NCBI GenBank assembly: GCA_946699065.1
Contig: CAMPDV010002144.1
Span: 18,309 to 82,308, forward strand
Source of the DNA: Loxodes magnus
Taxonomy: Eukaryota > Ciliophora > Karyorelictea > Loxodida > Loxodidae
DNA length: 64,000 nucleotides
Direction: 5' to 3'
This document shows, piece by piece, positions 36,600 to 48,389 of this stretch. Each line of letters opens with the position of its first letter. The stretch's first letter is position 1. The notes under the pieces are model-generated. The model saw nothing but the letters and a program-made list of their open reading frames with translations, had not been told where the DNA came from and did not search any database. The position numbers and the translations under genes were made by a program.

Positions 36600-36860
36600 A
36601 GAGGTTTACCATGAATTAGAATTTGAAGAAACCTTCCATCGTCAAAGTTTCGATGTCATATTCTTATGATTTTTATGGGTTTTATATTCTTATAACTTGC
36701 TTTTTTCTCTTCTTGATAATGTTTAAAAATCAATGCCATATTATCATTTCTTAAATCATCTCAGTGCATCCATAATTTTGTGTCTTCAAATATGACTAAA
36801 ATCTTTTTTTTATAGAGTCTTCCTCTCGACGAGCAATGAATCCTGTAAAGGTTTAAAATT
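36600..36860 (-). CDS. Uncharacterised coding fragment
   Basis: A minus frame reads ILVIFEDTKLWMHWDDLRND, HYQEEKKASYKNIKPIKIIR and IWHRNFDDGRFLQILIHGK, with two of the three W as TGA. It is compact and charged, unlike the surrounding AT-rich text, and looks like an exon or gene fragment. No start, stop or family could be assigned. Confidence 0.35.
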
Positions 36861-36864
36861 CCTC

Positions 36865-37253
36865 TTTTTATTTTTCTTTATATCTGTAGTACTAATTTAC
36901 CTTATGTCCATATTTCTTGCAAAATAAATATTAAATTTAAAAATAAGCATTCTAATTTAAAACGATAATCTAGTTTACTTTTATATGATTTAAATCTAAT
37001 AATTTATATTCTTAATATTCTGCTTGTTTAAATAAAATAATCTAACTAAAATCTTAAACTAGCTTTAATAAAATGGATATAAATTTCTTAATTTTAATAT
37101 CTAAATTTAAAGGTAATAATAATAATAATTAATAGAACAGATTAAATAAATAACTATGATTATTTCATTTAGTAATATCTTCTTTATTAATATGCTATTA
37201 GTTTTAACAATCAAATATTATAATTTATTTAACTCTATTAGGTTTAAATTATA
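36865..37253. other. AT-rich spacer, nothing recognised
   Basis: Contains a short (AAT)n stretch near 37117-37130; nothing else seen. Confidence 0.4.
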
Positions 37254-37267
37254 ATGATAGATTTAAT
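37254..37267. repeat. Target-site duplication of element E copy 2, left
   Basis: ATGATAGATTTAAT, identical to 38108-38121. Confidence 0.85.
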
Positions 37268-38107
37268 AATAATAATAATATACTTAAATGTTAATAAAAT
37301 TGTTTGCCGATCACAGGACTTGAAACCTGGTTGCAGCTGCCACTATTTTTTTGCGTGGTTGGGCTCCACGGTCTTTTTTATTGAGAAGACAACTCTCATG
37401 AACAGATTCCGTGCTAAAATTCGAAAATATTTTTCTTTTATAGATCCTTTCCTTTGTTACTTAAAGTATTGATAAAATTCTTGATGTTTTTTGTTCTTCA
37501 ATTTTTTATTTGGTTTAAAAACTTTTACATCTTCTTAGAATATGTCATTATGATCTACAGTATTAACATTTTTTTCTTTCTATTTTATTTTGAGTTCTTA
37601 TATTCAAAATTTTTTCAATGTTTTTAATTCTTGTTTTCGTTTAGGTTGCTTCTTTGCTATTTTCTTATTCTGTTATTTTTTCTTAGATTGAGAGATTATT
37701 AATTTATTTTGAGGATCTTCAATCTACATTGATACAACTGATGATGGAGGCAGTTAAGATTAGGACCAAATTTATTATCTTGTGATTTATTTATTATTTA
37801 TTAATATGAGTTAATCTATTTATAGTTGAGTTGTTTGTATAAGTAAGAATTTCTCGAATTTAATTTGTTAGATTTAAGATAGTTTCTTCTTATTTTACTA
37901 TAACTTTATTTAGTTTTTCAACTTATTCCTTTTCCATTCAAGAAGTTTCTGGGTCAGCCATTCGCTTTCCCTAGGAAGGAGATGAAGAGCTTAATTATTC
38001 TAAGGCCTACATTTTTTACTTTTAAATTAGATTGGCTTTTCTTCTAGCCTTTTTAATTTCGGCCTTGCTAAGATGCTGTCCGATATTAAACTCCATTTTT
38101 TTTAATG
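37268..38107 (-). mobile_element. Short zinc-knuckle retroelement, family E, copy 2
   Basis: Nearly identical to 25021-25877 in the same orientation. Bounded by a perfect 14-bp duplication different from that of copy 1, so it is an independent insertion, not part of a segmental duplication. Ends in an (ATT)n tail. High identity implies recent movement. Confidence 0.85.
37490..38096 (-). CDS. Gag-like coiled-coil zinc-knuckle protein, family E copy 2
   Basis: ATG 38096-38094 opens MEFNIGQHLSKAEIKKARRK with the coiled coil of copy 1. The knuckle is intact: KKCQYCRSQWHILRRC (about 37570-37528), CX2CX4HX4C, W = TGA. A frame change between the coil and the SMQIEDP-knuckle part is present as in copy 1, plus a one-base deletion relative to copy 1 near 37824. 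Active metal ligands alongside frame changes leave its state open. Confidence 0.6.
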
Positions 38108-38121
38108 ATGATAGATTTAAT
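38108..38121. repeat. Target-site duplication of element E copy 2, right
   Basis: ATGATAGATTTAAT; partner of 37254-37267. Confidence 0.85.
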
Positions 38122-38205
38122 TATTAGTTATAATATTTCAGAATAAGTCCCTCCTTGTTGCTTAAAAAAATACGATCATTACAAACAGTATCTAGGATTT
38201 AAACA

Positions 38206-41200
38206 ACAGAAGTAAGATTTGTAATATAATGTTGGGAAAAATAAATAGATGAGTTGAAAATAATGAAAATAGAAGATAAAGAAGTGATAAATAGGTTTAA
38301 TCGTATTACAGAAAGTCTAAATAAGTTTGATAGTAGATATATTTAAAGTTATAAATATAAGCTAATATGTACTAAAAGGATTTAAATAGATAATATTTAT
38401 TAATATTACTCTTATATAAATATAATAGAGCTTGTTTAATTAATTACTACTATAATTTATATAAAGCTTACAATATAAAATTATTAAAGAGAAACATTTA
38501 TTTATTTTCTTATTTTATTTCAAGTTTACTTTAAATTAAATAGCTATACTCAATTTATAAAATAAATGCAAACAGTTACAAAACTAAATCCTTAATAAAT
38601 CTTAGTTATTCTTTATCAAAATGGAGATAAGTATGAAGGGGAAAAAGCAGGCGAGATAAAATAGGGATGTGGAAAAATAAGCTATTCAAATGGAGACTCG
38701 TACACTGGCGACTGATTAAATGATAAAAAGCATGGAAAAGGATTATATAAATATAAAAATGGAGATTTATATTATGGAGAGTGAATAGAAGATAAAAAAT
38801 AAGGAAAAGGAAATCTAAAATATAACAATGGAGATGAATATGATGGAGAGTGATTTGACGATTGCTAACATGGATATGGGGTTTTTAAAGACTAGATTGG
38901 AAATAAATATGAAGGCTAATGAGTATTGAATAAAAGAGAAGGAAAAGGAAAACTTGAAACAGTAAATGGTGAAATATATGAAGGAGAATGGCAAAATAAT
39001 CTAGAGAATGGGAAAGGAATTTAATGATTTGGGAATGGATAGAAATATGAAGGAATGTGAATAAAAGGAGAAAAACAAAATAGAGGTATAATATACTATG
39101 CAAATGGAGATAAATATGAGGGAGAACTTATAAACTACTGAAAATGTGGGAAAGGATTAATGACTTATAAAAACGGAGATAAATATGAAGGAGAGTGAAT
39201 TAATGATATAAAATCTGGAAAAGGAATACTGACTTATAAAACAGGAGATAAATGTGAAGAAAATTGATTAAATAATAAAGGAGAAGAATAAAGTATGATC
39301 ATTTATAAAAATGGAGATAATTATGTAGGAGAGTGAAGGAATGATAAGCCATGATCAGGTAATGGAGTATATAAAGATGATGATGGAAATATATATAAAG
39401 CAAAGTGAGTAAAGGGTCAGAAACAAGGATTAGGTTCGGTGTAATTTAAAAATGGAGATAATTTTGAAGGAAATTGACTAAACAATAAAAAAGAAAAATA
39501 AGGAGTAATGAACTATAAAAACGGAGATAAATATGAGGGAGAACTTTTAAATGACTTAAGAAATGGGAAAGGATTAATGACTTATAAAAACGGAGATAAA
39601 TATGAAGGAGACTGAAAGGATAATTAAAGATACGGAAAAGGAACAATGATTTATATTAATGGAAATAGATATGAAGGATAATGATATTATAATTATAGAT
39701 CAGGTAAAGGAATAATGATTTATAAAAATGGAAGTAAATATGATGGAGAATGATGAAATGATTAAAGAGAAGGATAAGGATTAATTACCTATAAAAATGG
39801 AGATAAGTATTAAGGAATTTTAATAAAAGATAAACCATTTACAGGTTATGGAGCATTTTAATATAAAGATGAAAATATATATAAAGGAAATTGATTGAGA
39901 GGATCGAAGTAAGGAATTGGTTCAGTGTAATATTTAAATGGAGATAGTTTTGAAGGAAATTGATTAGATGATAAAAGAGAAGGATAAGGAATAAAGATTT
40001 TTTAAAATGGAGATAAATATGAAGGAGAATGATCATGTGATTAACTAGTAAGTTTAACAAATTTTTATTTTTCTGATGGTGGAAGATTTGATGGATAGCA
40101 TTTTGAATGCTTATATAAATTGAATAAATCGAAACTTTCAGATAAATAAAAGCAAGTATATTTAAACAGCTCTATAGAATAAATTACCTTAGATTAATAA
40201 ACAAATAAACAAACTAAAGGATAATCTTTCACTTAACTAAACAAGAATGTGTCTTAAATAATCTTTAAGTTTTTGAACTTTTCCGATATTAGTAATCTAT
40301 AACAGACTTGTAAATATTTCTACTTCTACAATTTTTCTTTTGAGGAATTAAAATTAATAACATATTAGGAAAGTTCTACATTTATGTAAAGTAAATAAAA
40401 ATGAGTTATAAGAAATATTTCCATATCTGACGTAAAGAAAATAGTGATAGACCTGGATAAATATTCTATTGATTAAACTTCAAATTCTTTGATTCATGCT
40501 TTATTTTTAAAAACATATAGAAATTTTAAGTAAAATAGACCTAATTTGATTGAAGAAGTTTAGATTTATAGCTGCTGTCAAAATTATTTGCTAAATTAGA
40601 TTTTGTTTTAATAAAATATAAAAAGATTAACTATTCATACCTTTCAGTAATAAAAAGCTTTAGAGCCATTATAAAACTTTACTAAATTGGAGTATTTAAA
40701 TATAGCTAAAAATAGTGAATGACTTCTATATAACTTAGGTATAAATATCAATCTATAAAATGTTATAATCGAAAGTAATTAGCTAGATATTGATAAAATT
40801 ATATAGTTCTTGAAAGTAAAAGGAAAACAATTTAAGTAATTTTAAACAAAAGACTTAAAGTTAAATAATAGAATAATAGAGTTCTGTCCTAATTTAGAAA
40901 TTATAGATGTTATTATAGAAAATTCTAATGAGTGAAATTTAGATAAAATTTAGAATAATCAAGTCAAATCTCTGAAACTATAAGGGAACTTCACAAATGA
41001 GTAATTTTAGTAGTTCTTCTTCTAACCATTAATGTAGCTAACAGAAATGCAAATATCATAAAACGATAGTTTTGATGATTTAAGTTTACTAATTTTGTTA
41101 TAATAAACTCCTAATTTATAATCACTTAGTTTATCTAATTGTAATTAGCTTTCAAACATTGCTCTTTAGTAAATAGGAAATTATGGTTAAACTTATAGTA

Positions 41201-41750
41201 AAATAAGTTTTAGTAAGATGCATTAAATAGACTAAAATACACTTATTTATATTTTAAAAAAATGTATAAATTTAAAATAAATAGAAGTAAGTAATATGAG
41301 AGACATAAGTAGTGAAGTATTATATGCTATTTAGTAAAATTGCTTATAATTAGAAGATTTTACTCTTGATTTGAATCAATCGTTTTCTACACCAAATTGA
41401 CTAAATGCAGTTATATAGATTAGAAAACTTAGAAGTTTGAAAATTAGATAAATCATTTTAAATTATCAGTAAAATTAGTAGATAATAGAGCATTGTCATC
41501 TATTACATACACTAGAGTTGCGTATAAATTTATTAGTGGATACTGATTTTCCTATAATTGACTAGAGAAATGAACTTCCTTATCCAATATACAAAAATTT
41601 GAAAAAGTTACACTTTTAAATAGTTTACAATTATGATTATGAGAATAAAAAGACTAAGAAATTCAAAGAATAATTTAGAAAGTAAAGAATCTTTAACCGA
41701 TTTCAAGAAATACAAACAACCTAGTTTATTGAATTTTAGAAGCTGGACTG
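38206..41750. repeat. Inverted repeat, right arm (MORN gene and upstream)
   Basis: Reverse-complement partner of 28258-31243. Ends match at ...GAAGTAAGATTTGTAATATA (38211-38230). Confidence 0.85.
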
Positions 41751-41919
41751 ATACTTAAAACTCAAATTAACTCTTTAAAAATAAGACTAATTGATATCTA
41801 TTAATCTCTATTAATTTCTATTAACCTAAATATATCTTATTAGCATAGTTACTTAAACTATAAGAAACTTATTACCATCCATTCAATGGTATTTATTTTT
41901 ATCTTGTAAAGATATATGA
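38566..41919 (+). CDS. MORN-repeat / F-box / leucine-rich-repeat protein, copy 2 (longest)
   Basis: ATG 38566 (MQTVTKLNPQQILVILYQNG) to the in-frame TGA at 41917-41919, about 1,117 aa. Residues 10-500 hold about 20 MORN units (YKNGDKYEGEWINDIKSGKG type). At the conserved Trp of these units at least 17 codons are TGA and one is TGG. Residues ~557-585, NVSQIIFKFLNFSDISNLQQ, fit an F-box. Residues ~680-1010 are LRRs of the F-box/AMN1 kind (NLQSLSLSNCNQLSNIALQQ). The C-terminal block KLDWYLKLK is shared by all copies. Predicted role: SCF substrate receptor with a MORN targeting module. It has more MORN units than the 28258 and 58936 copies. The TGA in KLDWYLKLK is read as Trp because it is conserved; the true stop could be an earlier TAA/TAG if these can terminate. 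Confidence 0.75.
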
Positions 41920-41924
41920 ATATA

Positions 41925-42475
41925 ATACTAGCTTCATTGCTATATAAATTAGCTTTTCTTTTTATTAATTGGTATAATGATATGAGATTTAAGTATAAAT
42001 ATCTTAAGTAATAATTAAAGCTGATATAACTATTTAAAGGACTGAATATAAATCTATAGAAGCTAATATTACTACTAGAATCTTATATAGCAGAAGAAAC
42101 TAAAGTTTATCTAAAATAGCATTTTATCTAATAATTAAAGAGTTTATATACTTAAAGAAAATAAAGTTAAGTATAGTAAAGTATTATATTAAGGCTAATA
42201 GTTAATCTTATACCTTTAATTTATATTCTCATATTATTTACCTATTATAGCTTTATTTATACTTGCTATCAAAATTATTTCTACCTTTATATCATTTACC
42301 TTTATTATTCTTGTTACTTATTTACATCCACTACTAAATTATGCAACAGTACGCTAATTCTTCTACTCTCCTTCTTAAAATTTGAACTATGCGTTTTAGT
42401 AGCAACGGAAACAAATTAGGAAAATTGTTATCCACATTCCGGAAACAGTATAGAGCTGGTAGAAATATTATGCCT
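41925..42475. other. AT-rich spacer, nothing recognised
   Basis: No domain or repeat recognised. Confidence 0.4.
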
Positions 42476-44204
42476 ATTTGTTTAGCTTAAGAACTGACAA
42501 AGCAAGTAATATATATAAGAGTATCAGTAAAATAGTGCTTAAGATACATTTAATATGTTTTTATATAAGATATTGCCTAAAATCTAAAATGGCTTGGTAG
42601 AAGTTAAATTACTTAAATATTTCAATATTTAGACTCAATTATTCAACTTGTTCCTATTAACTTCTTAATTATATCTTTTATTATTAGTAATATAATTAGA
42701 AGCATCCAAATCTTATTTTTTAAAGGGATCTAATAATATAGAGTTGAGTTAGATTATATGCGTATAGTGACTTCTTTCATACTTAAGATTAAATTAAGAA
42801 CTTTATACTCTCAATTAATTATATCACTTTAACTACATTCCTTTATTTTAATTTAGTTTGATTGTTATAGTTTACAAGGTTTATTTAACTATTCTTAATG
42901 GTTAGATAAAACAAATACAGATTATATAGGTTTCTTAAAATAAGCTTGCAGTGAATAGACTAAATTTACAAAAAGTAAGTAACTTTTTAGATTGCTTAAG
43001 AGATTTACGCATCAAAGGTATATTCATTATATATGATTATGTCAGATGGTAAGGAAGTAAAGACTAGGGTAAAATAAGCAATAAAGTTATTGCTAGTAAC
43101 TAACTTAATCTTAGCCAACTTAAATTGATAGCACTAGCATTATTATTTAGATGTTTAACTCCATAATTTACTTATATATTACTTAGTTCCTTATTTACCA
43201 TATGAAAGCATAGATTAATAATTCTAAGATTAAAATAATAAATAGCTAATTTAGTAGCTATATAATAAGATAGCATAGCAAAATAGTTAAAATCAAGTAT
43301 TAGTATGTATACAACTTTGCTAGAATCTATTTAAATTTAATAGCTTTATAGAGTAAAAAATATTTATTAAGGATCTTATATATTAACTAATATCAATCTC
43401 ACCTTAATATATACAAGGTTTAAGTATTCTGCCTTGCTATTTTTCTAAGATTATAAAGTGTTAAAATTTAGATTCTTTAAACTTTAAAACCAATCTTGTT
43501 GTTAGTTTCAAACTAAATGAAAAAATATGTATAAGTATCAAAATTATGATATAGAATAATGTGAGGATTGCTAAATCTAAAAAGCTAATAAAGTTAAAGT
43601 TAAAGACTGTTTTTTGAATTAATTAATATAATTAACCATAATATTATAAAAAAACTATAGCAAATCTAAAGTTTAGCATCTGATGATAGTAAAAATATAT
43701 GCACTTCGAAAATAATATTTAGAGAATGATTATCTTAAGAATAATTATACTACTCAAAAGCATACTGTTTTGCTATCTCACGCTACATATCAGTTAAAAT
43801 AAAATTTAAAATATTTTGATTTAATAAACGAACCTTAAACTTAGATACCTAGAAATATATTTAAGAAAAAAGCTAAAAAAATTATATTTTCTTATTAAAT
43901 GTTTAAGCCCTAAATAAGCATAAAAAAATGGGTCATTTATCTATTAATATTAGAATATAAATTCTAAATCTATTAGGAGAAATATACGTTCCTAATTAAT
44001 TACTTCAACCTTTAGAATCAATTTTATCTTTTTCTAGTAATTTCTTAATCAAACATAAATATTTAAAAAGTATATTTATTCACTTGAAAATTTGAAAAAT
44101 TAAAGCTTTAAAAGAGAGTTTCTCTTTATATGGATAATAGAAAAGAAGGATAAGATTTAATTGCAATTAAAGGTGTTAGCAGATTGACAATTTGATAAAA
44201 AAAA

Positions 44205-45066
44205 GTTAAAAAGTTAAAAAGCTTTGTTAAAGCCTTAGTAGTCAACCATCTGATCTATTCTATCAGCTTGTCTCCATTAGTTTGTCTTGAATTTCTACTA
44301 GGCTTAGTTAGGCGGTGTAGCACTTCATTAACGCAGCATCCTTTAATATTCTGAATAGTCTTCATCTTGCATGTAGCGTTCCTAATTATTTCTCCAAGGA
44401 TTAAGATTTGAATTAAAGAATTTTTTTCTATAAATTTTTCCGCTTTATGTTGGATATATCCTAAATAGTTTTCTAAAAATATCTTATTTATTCTTTCTTT
44501 AAATTTCGCTTAGTTAGTAGCAGTATTTTCATTGGTGTTATTTATTGCACACGTAGCATTTTATTCTTCTTTTAAACTATTATTCCTGTAGCACTTATTT
44601 AATTTAAATTTACTACTTATTTTAAATAAACGTTTACTGTTTATTTTAATTTGAGGTTTCATTTTCTATTTCCATAGGATCTGATTAATTCTGTTAAAAC
44701 GAAAATAGCGTAACCTGAATTTATTATTAAATTTAAAGAATTCTTTGTTCTATTTTGTTTTTATTTCTTATGATTATTAATATTGTTTCTCAAGTAAAGA
44801 CGTTATTAGTTTTTCTAATTTGTCTACTTTATCAGTGAGGTATCTATTTTTAAACATAAACTCTTTTAATGACTTAGATAATATTTCTATTTGAGTTTGT
44901 GTCTGAAGTTTTTTAGTTCTGGATTTCCAAGTGGTTAATGTTCGTCATATCAATCATATTTCTCACTTTCACTCATTGTAATTATTTCGCTTTTTTATTT
45001 TTTAGCGAGTTTTCCTGTTTAAATGTTTTGTTCAAAGTTATGCTATTTCTTAGAAGCCATTTTATA
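44205..45066 (-). mobile_element. Short zinc-knuckle retroelement, family H, copy 3
   Basis: ATG 45060-45058 (MASKKQ). Minus strand carries the H coil and knuckle CYVCNKQHQWKYC (about 44555-44517; intact, W = TGA) and ends with TTAACTTTTTAAC-type repeats at 44203-44225. The reading frame has small indels relative to copies 1 and 2. It lies in the second copy of the segmental duplication and is absent at the matching place in the first (about 15500), so it arrived later. Confidence 0.7.
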
Positions 45067-45574
45067 TATATTCATAATAATTGGGAAATTAATATCTAAA
45101 AATATAATAATTAAATGGTAAAGAATGTAACAATAATCTAGAAAAGGAATTATAGTTTTTTGACGAAATTAAAAATTAAAGAAGTATAGTTATAAATAAA
45201 TTTAACATTATTGATAAATCAAACATTATTATGTTAATAGAATATAGTAGAATAAGTTTTAATTTAATATTATCTAAATACAATCTATTTTCAGTATAAT
45301 TTTAAAATAAAATTACTAAATATTTTCATTTTAATTGTTAAGCATAGAAAATTAAATCTAAAATACTGTCAGAATAATACTTAGCACTAGAAATAAATAT
45401 ATAAATTAAATATAAGTTAAAAAGGTTCCAATGTTTACAAGCTATAAATCTGAATTATTAAAAACTATATTATTTAAAAGACCATAAAGGAAGAAAGAAA
45501 ATTTATTACAATTATTTTTAAGTTACTCATACGCATTAAAGTTTAATTATTTAATTTTAATTTTATATAAATTA

Positions 45575-46098
45575 ATAAATAATAAATAAATTTGATTATA
45601 GAGCGCGTAACACTCTCGTTGGTGCGCAGCTCTTTAAAAAAAAATGTTTCATACTGACAAGAATGTTTCTTACTGATAAAATTATCAGATACTGATAAAA
45701 TTATCAGATACTGATAAACCTTGTATAATACTGGTATAATTATTCAGTACTGATAAAAATGTTCAATACTGATATAATTTTAGAATACTCGTAATCTTAT
45801 CTACTTGCTGGAGGTCCAAGGACATGGCAGAATTGTGTTTCATTGCATCACTAAAGCAGAGGACGACATGTGTCAATTATGGGTACTTAAATTCCCCACC
45901 TCTGATGAAGCTCGCAATATTATTTCTTTTTAGTTCCAGAATTAAAAATAAACGAAGCCAAGCCAGTGTCGAAGGTCTAAGAATCTTATGTCTCGAGGTC
46001 AAACCAAAGCAGAGGAAGACATAAAGTCGATTATGGGTACTTAACTTCCCCAACCTCTGATGAAGATGACCTTGTTGTTCACCTTCGAACAACTATGG
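45575..46098 (-). mobile_element. SINE-like repeat K, copy 2, with internal duplication
   Basis: Same 3' hairpin (GAGCTGCG...CGCGCTC) and TTATTA-type tail as 21065-21430. The CAGAGGA[A/C]GACAT...CCTCTGATGAAG block occurs twice (45868-45911 and 46009-46061) but once in copy 1. Between 45650 and 45775 the unit ATTATCAGATACTGATAAA recurs. It directly abuts the J ORF, and together they fill one gap in the duplicated segment. Confidence 0.6.
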
Positions 46099-46099
46099 C

Positions 46100-46936
46100 G
46101 GTTTTAAATAATAATAAAAATCTATTTCCGTGACATTTTCCTTTGTTAGGCTAGTCACGGAATCAGTTTATTAGTTTTCTCAAATGTTCTAGGTCCTTCC
46201 ATTCTTCTCTCGAATTACTTGACTCGCATTCTTCTATCACGTATCGACTCAAGCTAATTCATCCCTTCTTGACAGTTGGAATCTTGTTACAGTCTCAATT
46301 AGGTCCAAACATTTATCTCATTCTTTTTTTGAGCGTTTACTATATCCAATAGTAATTAATCTCCGCCGTATGCCTTTTTTCTTATAAAATATTCCTTCTA
46401 AGGAGCATTATAACTTAAACATGTCATTTCATAACTTTTTACTTATTTATTTTTGTTTTCTAAAAGTGCCAGCAATTTTTAAGAATATTTTCATTTCTTT
46501 AACAAAAGAAGCATCTTGTTGTGCATTTTTTGGAGATATGTCCTCATTTTTTACATTTTCAAAGTTTTCCCATTTTAATGTTTTTTCCGATTAGTAAAAG
46601 TTTTGGAATACTGCTATTCCACTACCATAGGATCATTATGAGGAGCAATAATTTATTCAGAATTGTTTTGCTTTTATTATATTTAAGTTTTAACTCCGTT
46701 TTTTCCAGTTATTAGATAAGTTAAGAATTGGATGTCTTAGTACTGATTTCCATTTTTAGTCATTTATTTTCATTTTATAGTTGTTGCACAGTAAAAGTTG
46801 AGAATCTAGTCGTTAAATTAAATCTAGATGCGATTGCTACAATTTTTTATTTTCAACTCCTAGGGAGTATATTCGATTAGAGAGTTTTATTAATCGATAT
46901 CCTGTTAGTTTTTATTTGATTATTTTTAGGAGCCAT
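46100..46936 (-). mobile_element. Short zinc-knuckle retroelement, family J
   Basis: ATG 46936-46934 (MAPKNNQIKTNRISIN) is at the very edge of the insertion. Coil-like text is followed by HNDPMVVEQQ, then after a frame change CKKWGHISKKC and CFFCQRNENILKNC (46513-46472), two knuckle-like boxes. In the first the second Cys is TGA-encoded Trp; in the second His is Asn. The 3' end has a CCGTGAC...GTCACGG hairpin and a TTATTATT stretch at 46103-46118. Probably dead. With K copy 2 it occupies a site empty in segment copy 1 (near 15948), so J and K may be one composite element. Confidence 0.55.
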
Positions 46937-46979
46937 TTTATATATATATAATTGATTAGTCAAGGATAAAATAATTTAA

Positions 46980-48270
46980 TTAAATTTTCTGTTAATTTTT
47001 AATATTCTTTAATAATAATTACGTAAATGGTTCTTCGTTGTATCAAGATTTATGGTCTAAGCCTTATAATATTTTGAGTCTAAATTATTTTAACTTTTAA
47101 TCCTTATTATTCTTTAATATATAAATAAAAATTAATTAATTAGCGTGGCACCACCATTGTTTGGATCACCACGAAAAAATAAAGAAACCAAAATTTAATT
47201 ATTAATAATAGGCTAGAAATGTTTCTAGCTTCATCTGGTCTCTTTAATTCTTATCTTCTTCTCTCCATTTTTATAATCAAAATTGATTGCCTTACTCTTC
47301 AAATTCTTGTAGTTCTTTTAAAGGTTGAGTTAGAGGGTGTTAGAGAGCATTTCAATATTTGTGTAAAATGACCCAATTAGGTTAAATTCTTCTAAGTAAT
47401 AGTTATTTATATCTCATTCATGTCTTGTTGTTTTCTAATTCCTGATCAGAATAGCGACATATAGAATCAGGATAACTCTGAGATCTGGATTTCGGTTCCC
47501 TCTAGTCTTCCTCTCGTACCGATAGAGAGAACCCTCAAAAAAATAAAATTTATCACACAATGGGCTCGTCCTTACTTGTTTGTAGTGGCATCTATTGACA
47601 TGACTGCACTGGATTGCCTACTCAGTCGACTTAAATGAGAATCCTTTTAAAAAATGAATTATATAATAAGTATTAAGATATATGCTATCACATCACTCCT
47701 TTTTAAATTCTACGTAAATCGTATGTTCTTGATTTTCTACAATTTCTCAGCTTTTTCCTGAGATACTTAATAATTATGCATATTAAGACTTGTTATATTA
47801 TATATCTGTATAAAAGCTACTAACTTATTTAAATTAATGTGAATTTTAATTTATGGCTTATCTTGGCTATTGCAAATAAATATTTTTTAAGATTACATTT
47901 CTTCCATTTACAGCTTAATTTTTATTCCTATTCCACAAAATACGTAAATCTTGTTTATTTGAAAAGATAACTAATTATACTTCTTAACATTTCATTTACT
48001 ATCTTCAAATTGTTAATAAACTCTTTCAATCGATACAAAATAACTAGAAATTTCATGGCTAACTTCTTCTTGCTTTTAATGAAAACTAGTTTTGTTTTTT
48101 AGCTTCTTCTGAGTTATAAGGATTACTAAAAACTATTCAATTGAAATAAGCAGCTAATAGTTTTCTTCATTTAATTACTATAAATAGATTCTTTCTACTT
48201 AGTCATATACATCTAATCATTTTGTCGCTTCACTGTCTCCAAAAATAGCTTTTATATTTATAAAATTCTA
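46980..48270 (-). pseudogene. RING-gene relic lacking RING and coil, copy 2
   Basis: Homologous to 15844-16740. It keeps text like VENQEHTIYVEF but has indels and is split by element L (47110-47655). GTGATGTGATAGCATATATCT here aligns with GTGATGTGGCAACATTTATCT in copy 1, i.e. Trp TGA/TGG and Gln TAG/CAA at the same two residues. The part encoding the RING finger and coiled coil (16740-17620 in copy 1) is missing near 48275. Confidence 0.65.
47110..47655 (-). mobile_element. SINE-like repeat L
   Basis: GC-richer block absent from the matching place in segment copy 1 (about 16120). Minus-strand 3' end has the hairpin CGTGGTGATCC...TGGTGCCACG followed by a TTAATTAATTAA tail (47122-47134 on plus). 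No protein seen. A clean duplication could not be fixed in the AT-rich flanks. Confidence 0.5.
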
Positions 48271-48389
48271 AAATGTTATTTTTATTATTATTACTAAAAT
48301 AGTAAGGATTCTTGGTTACATTTTTATAAGTTAGATCACTGCATAAAATAATAGATATCTGCGCATATTAAAATTTAGATTAGCATCTC

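Noticed and set aside
45824..46092. Overlapping ORFs on both strands in repeat K
   Set aside because: The block is an internal tandem duplication of a non-coding repeat; copies differ by frame-breaking indels and no protein family fits.
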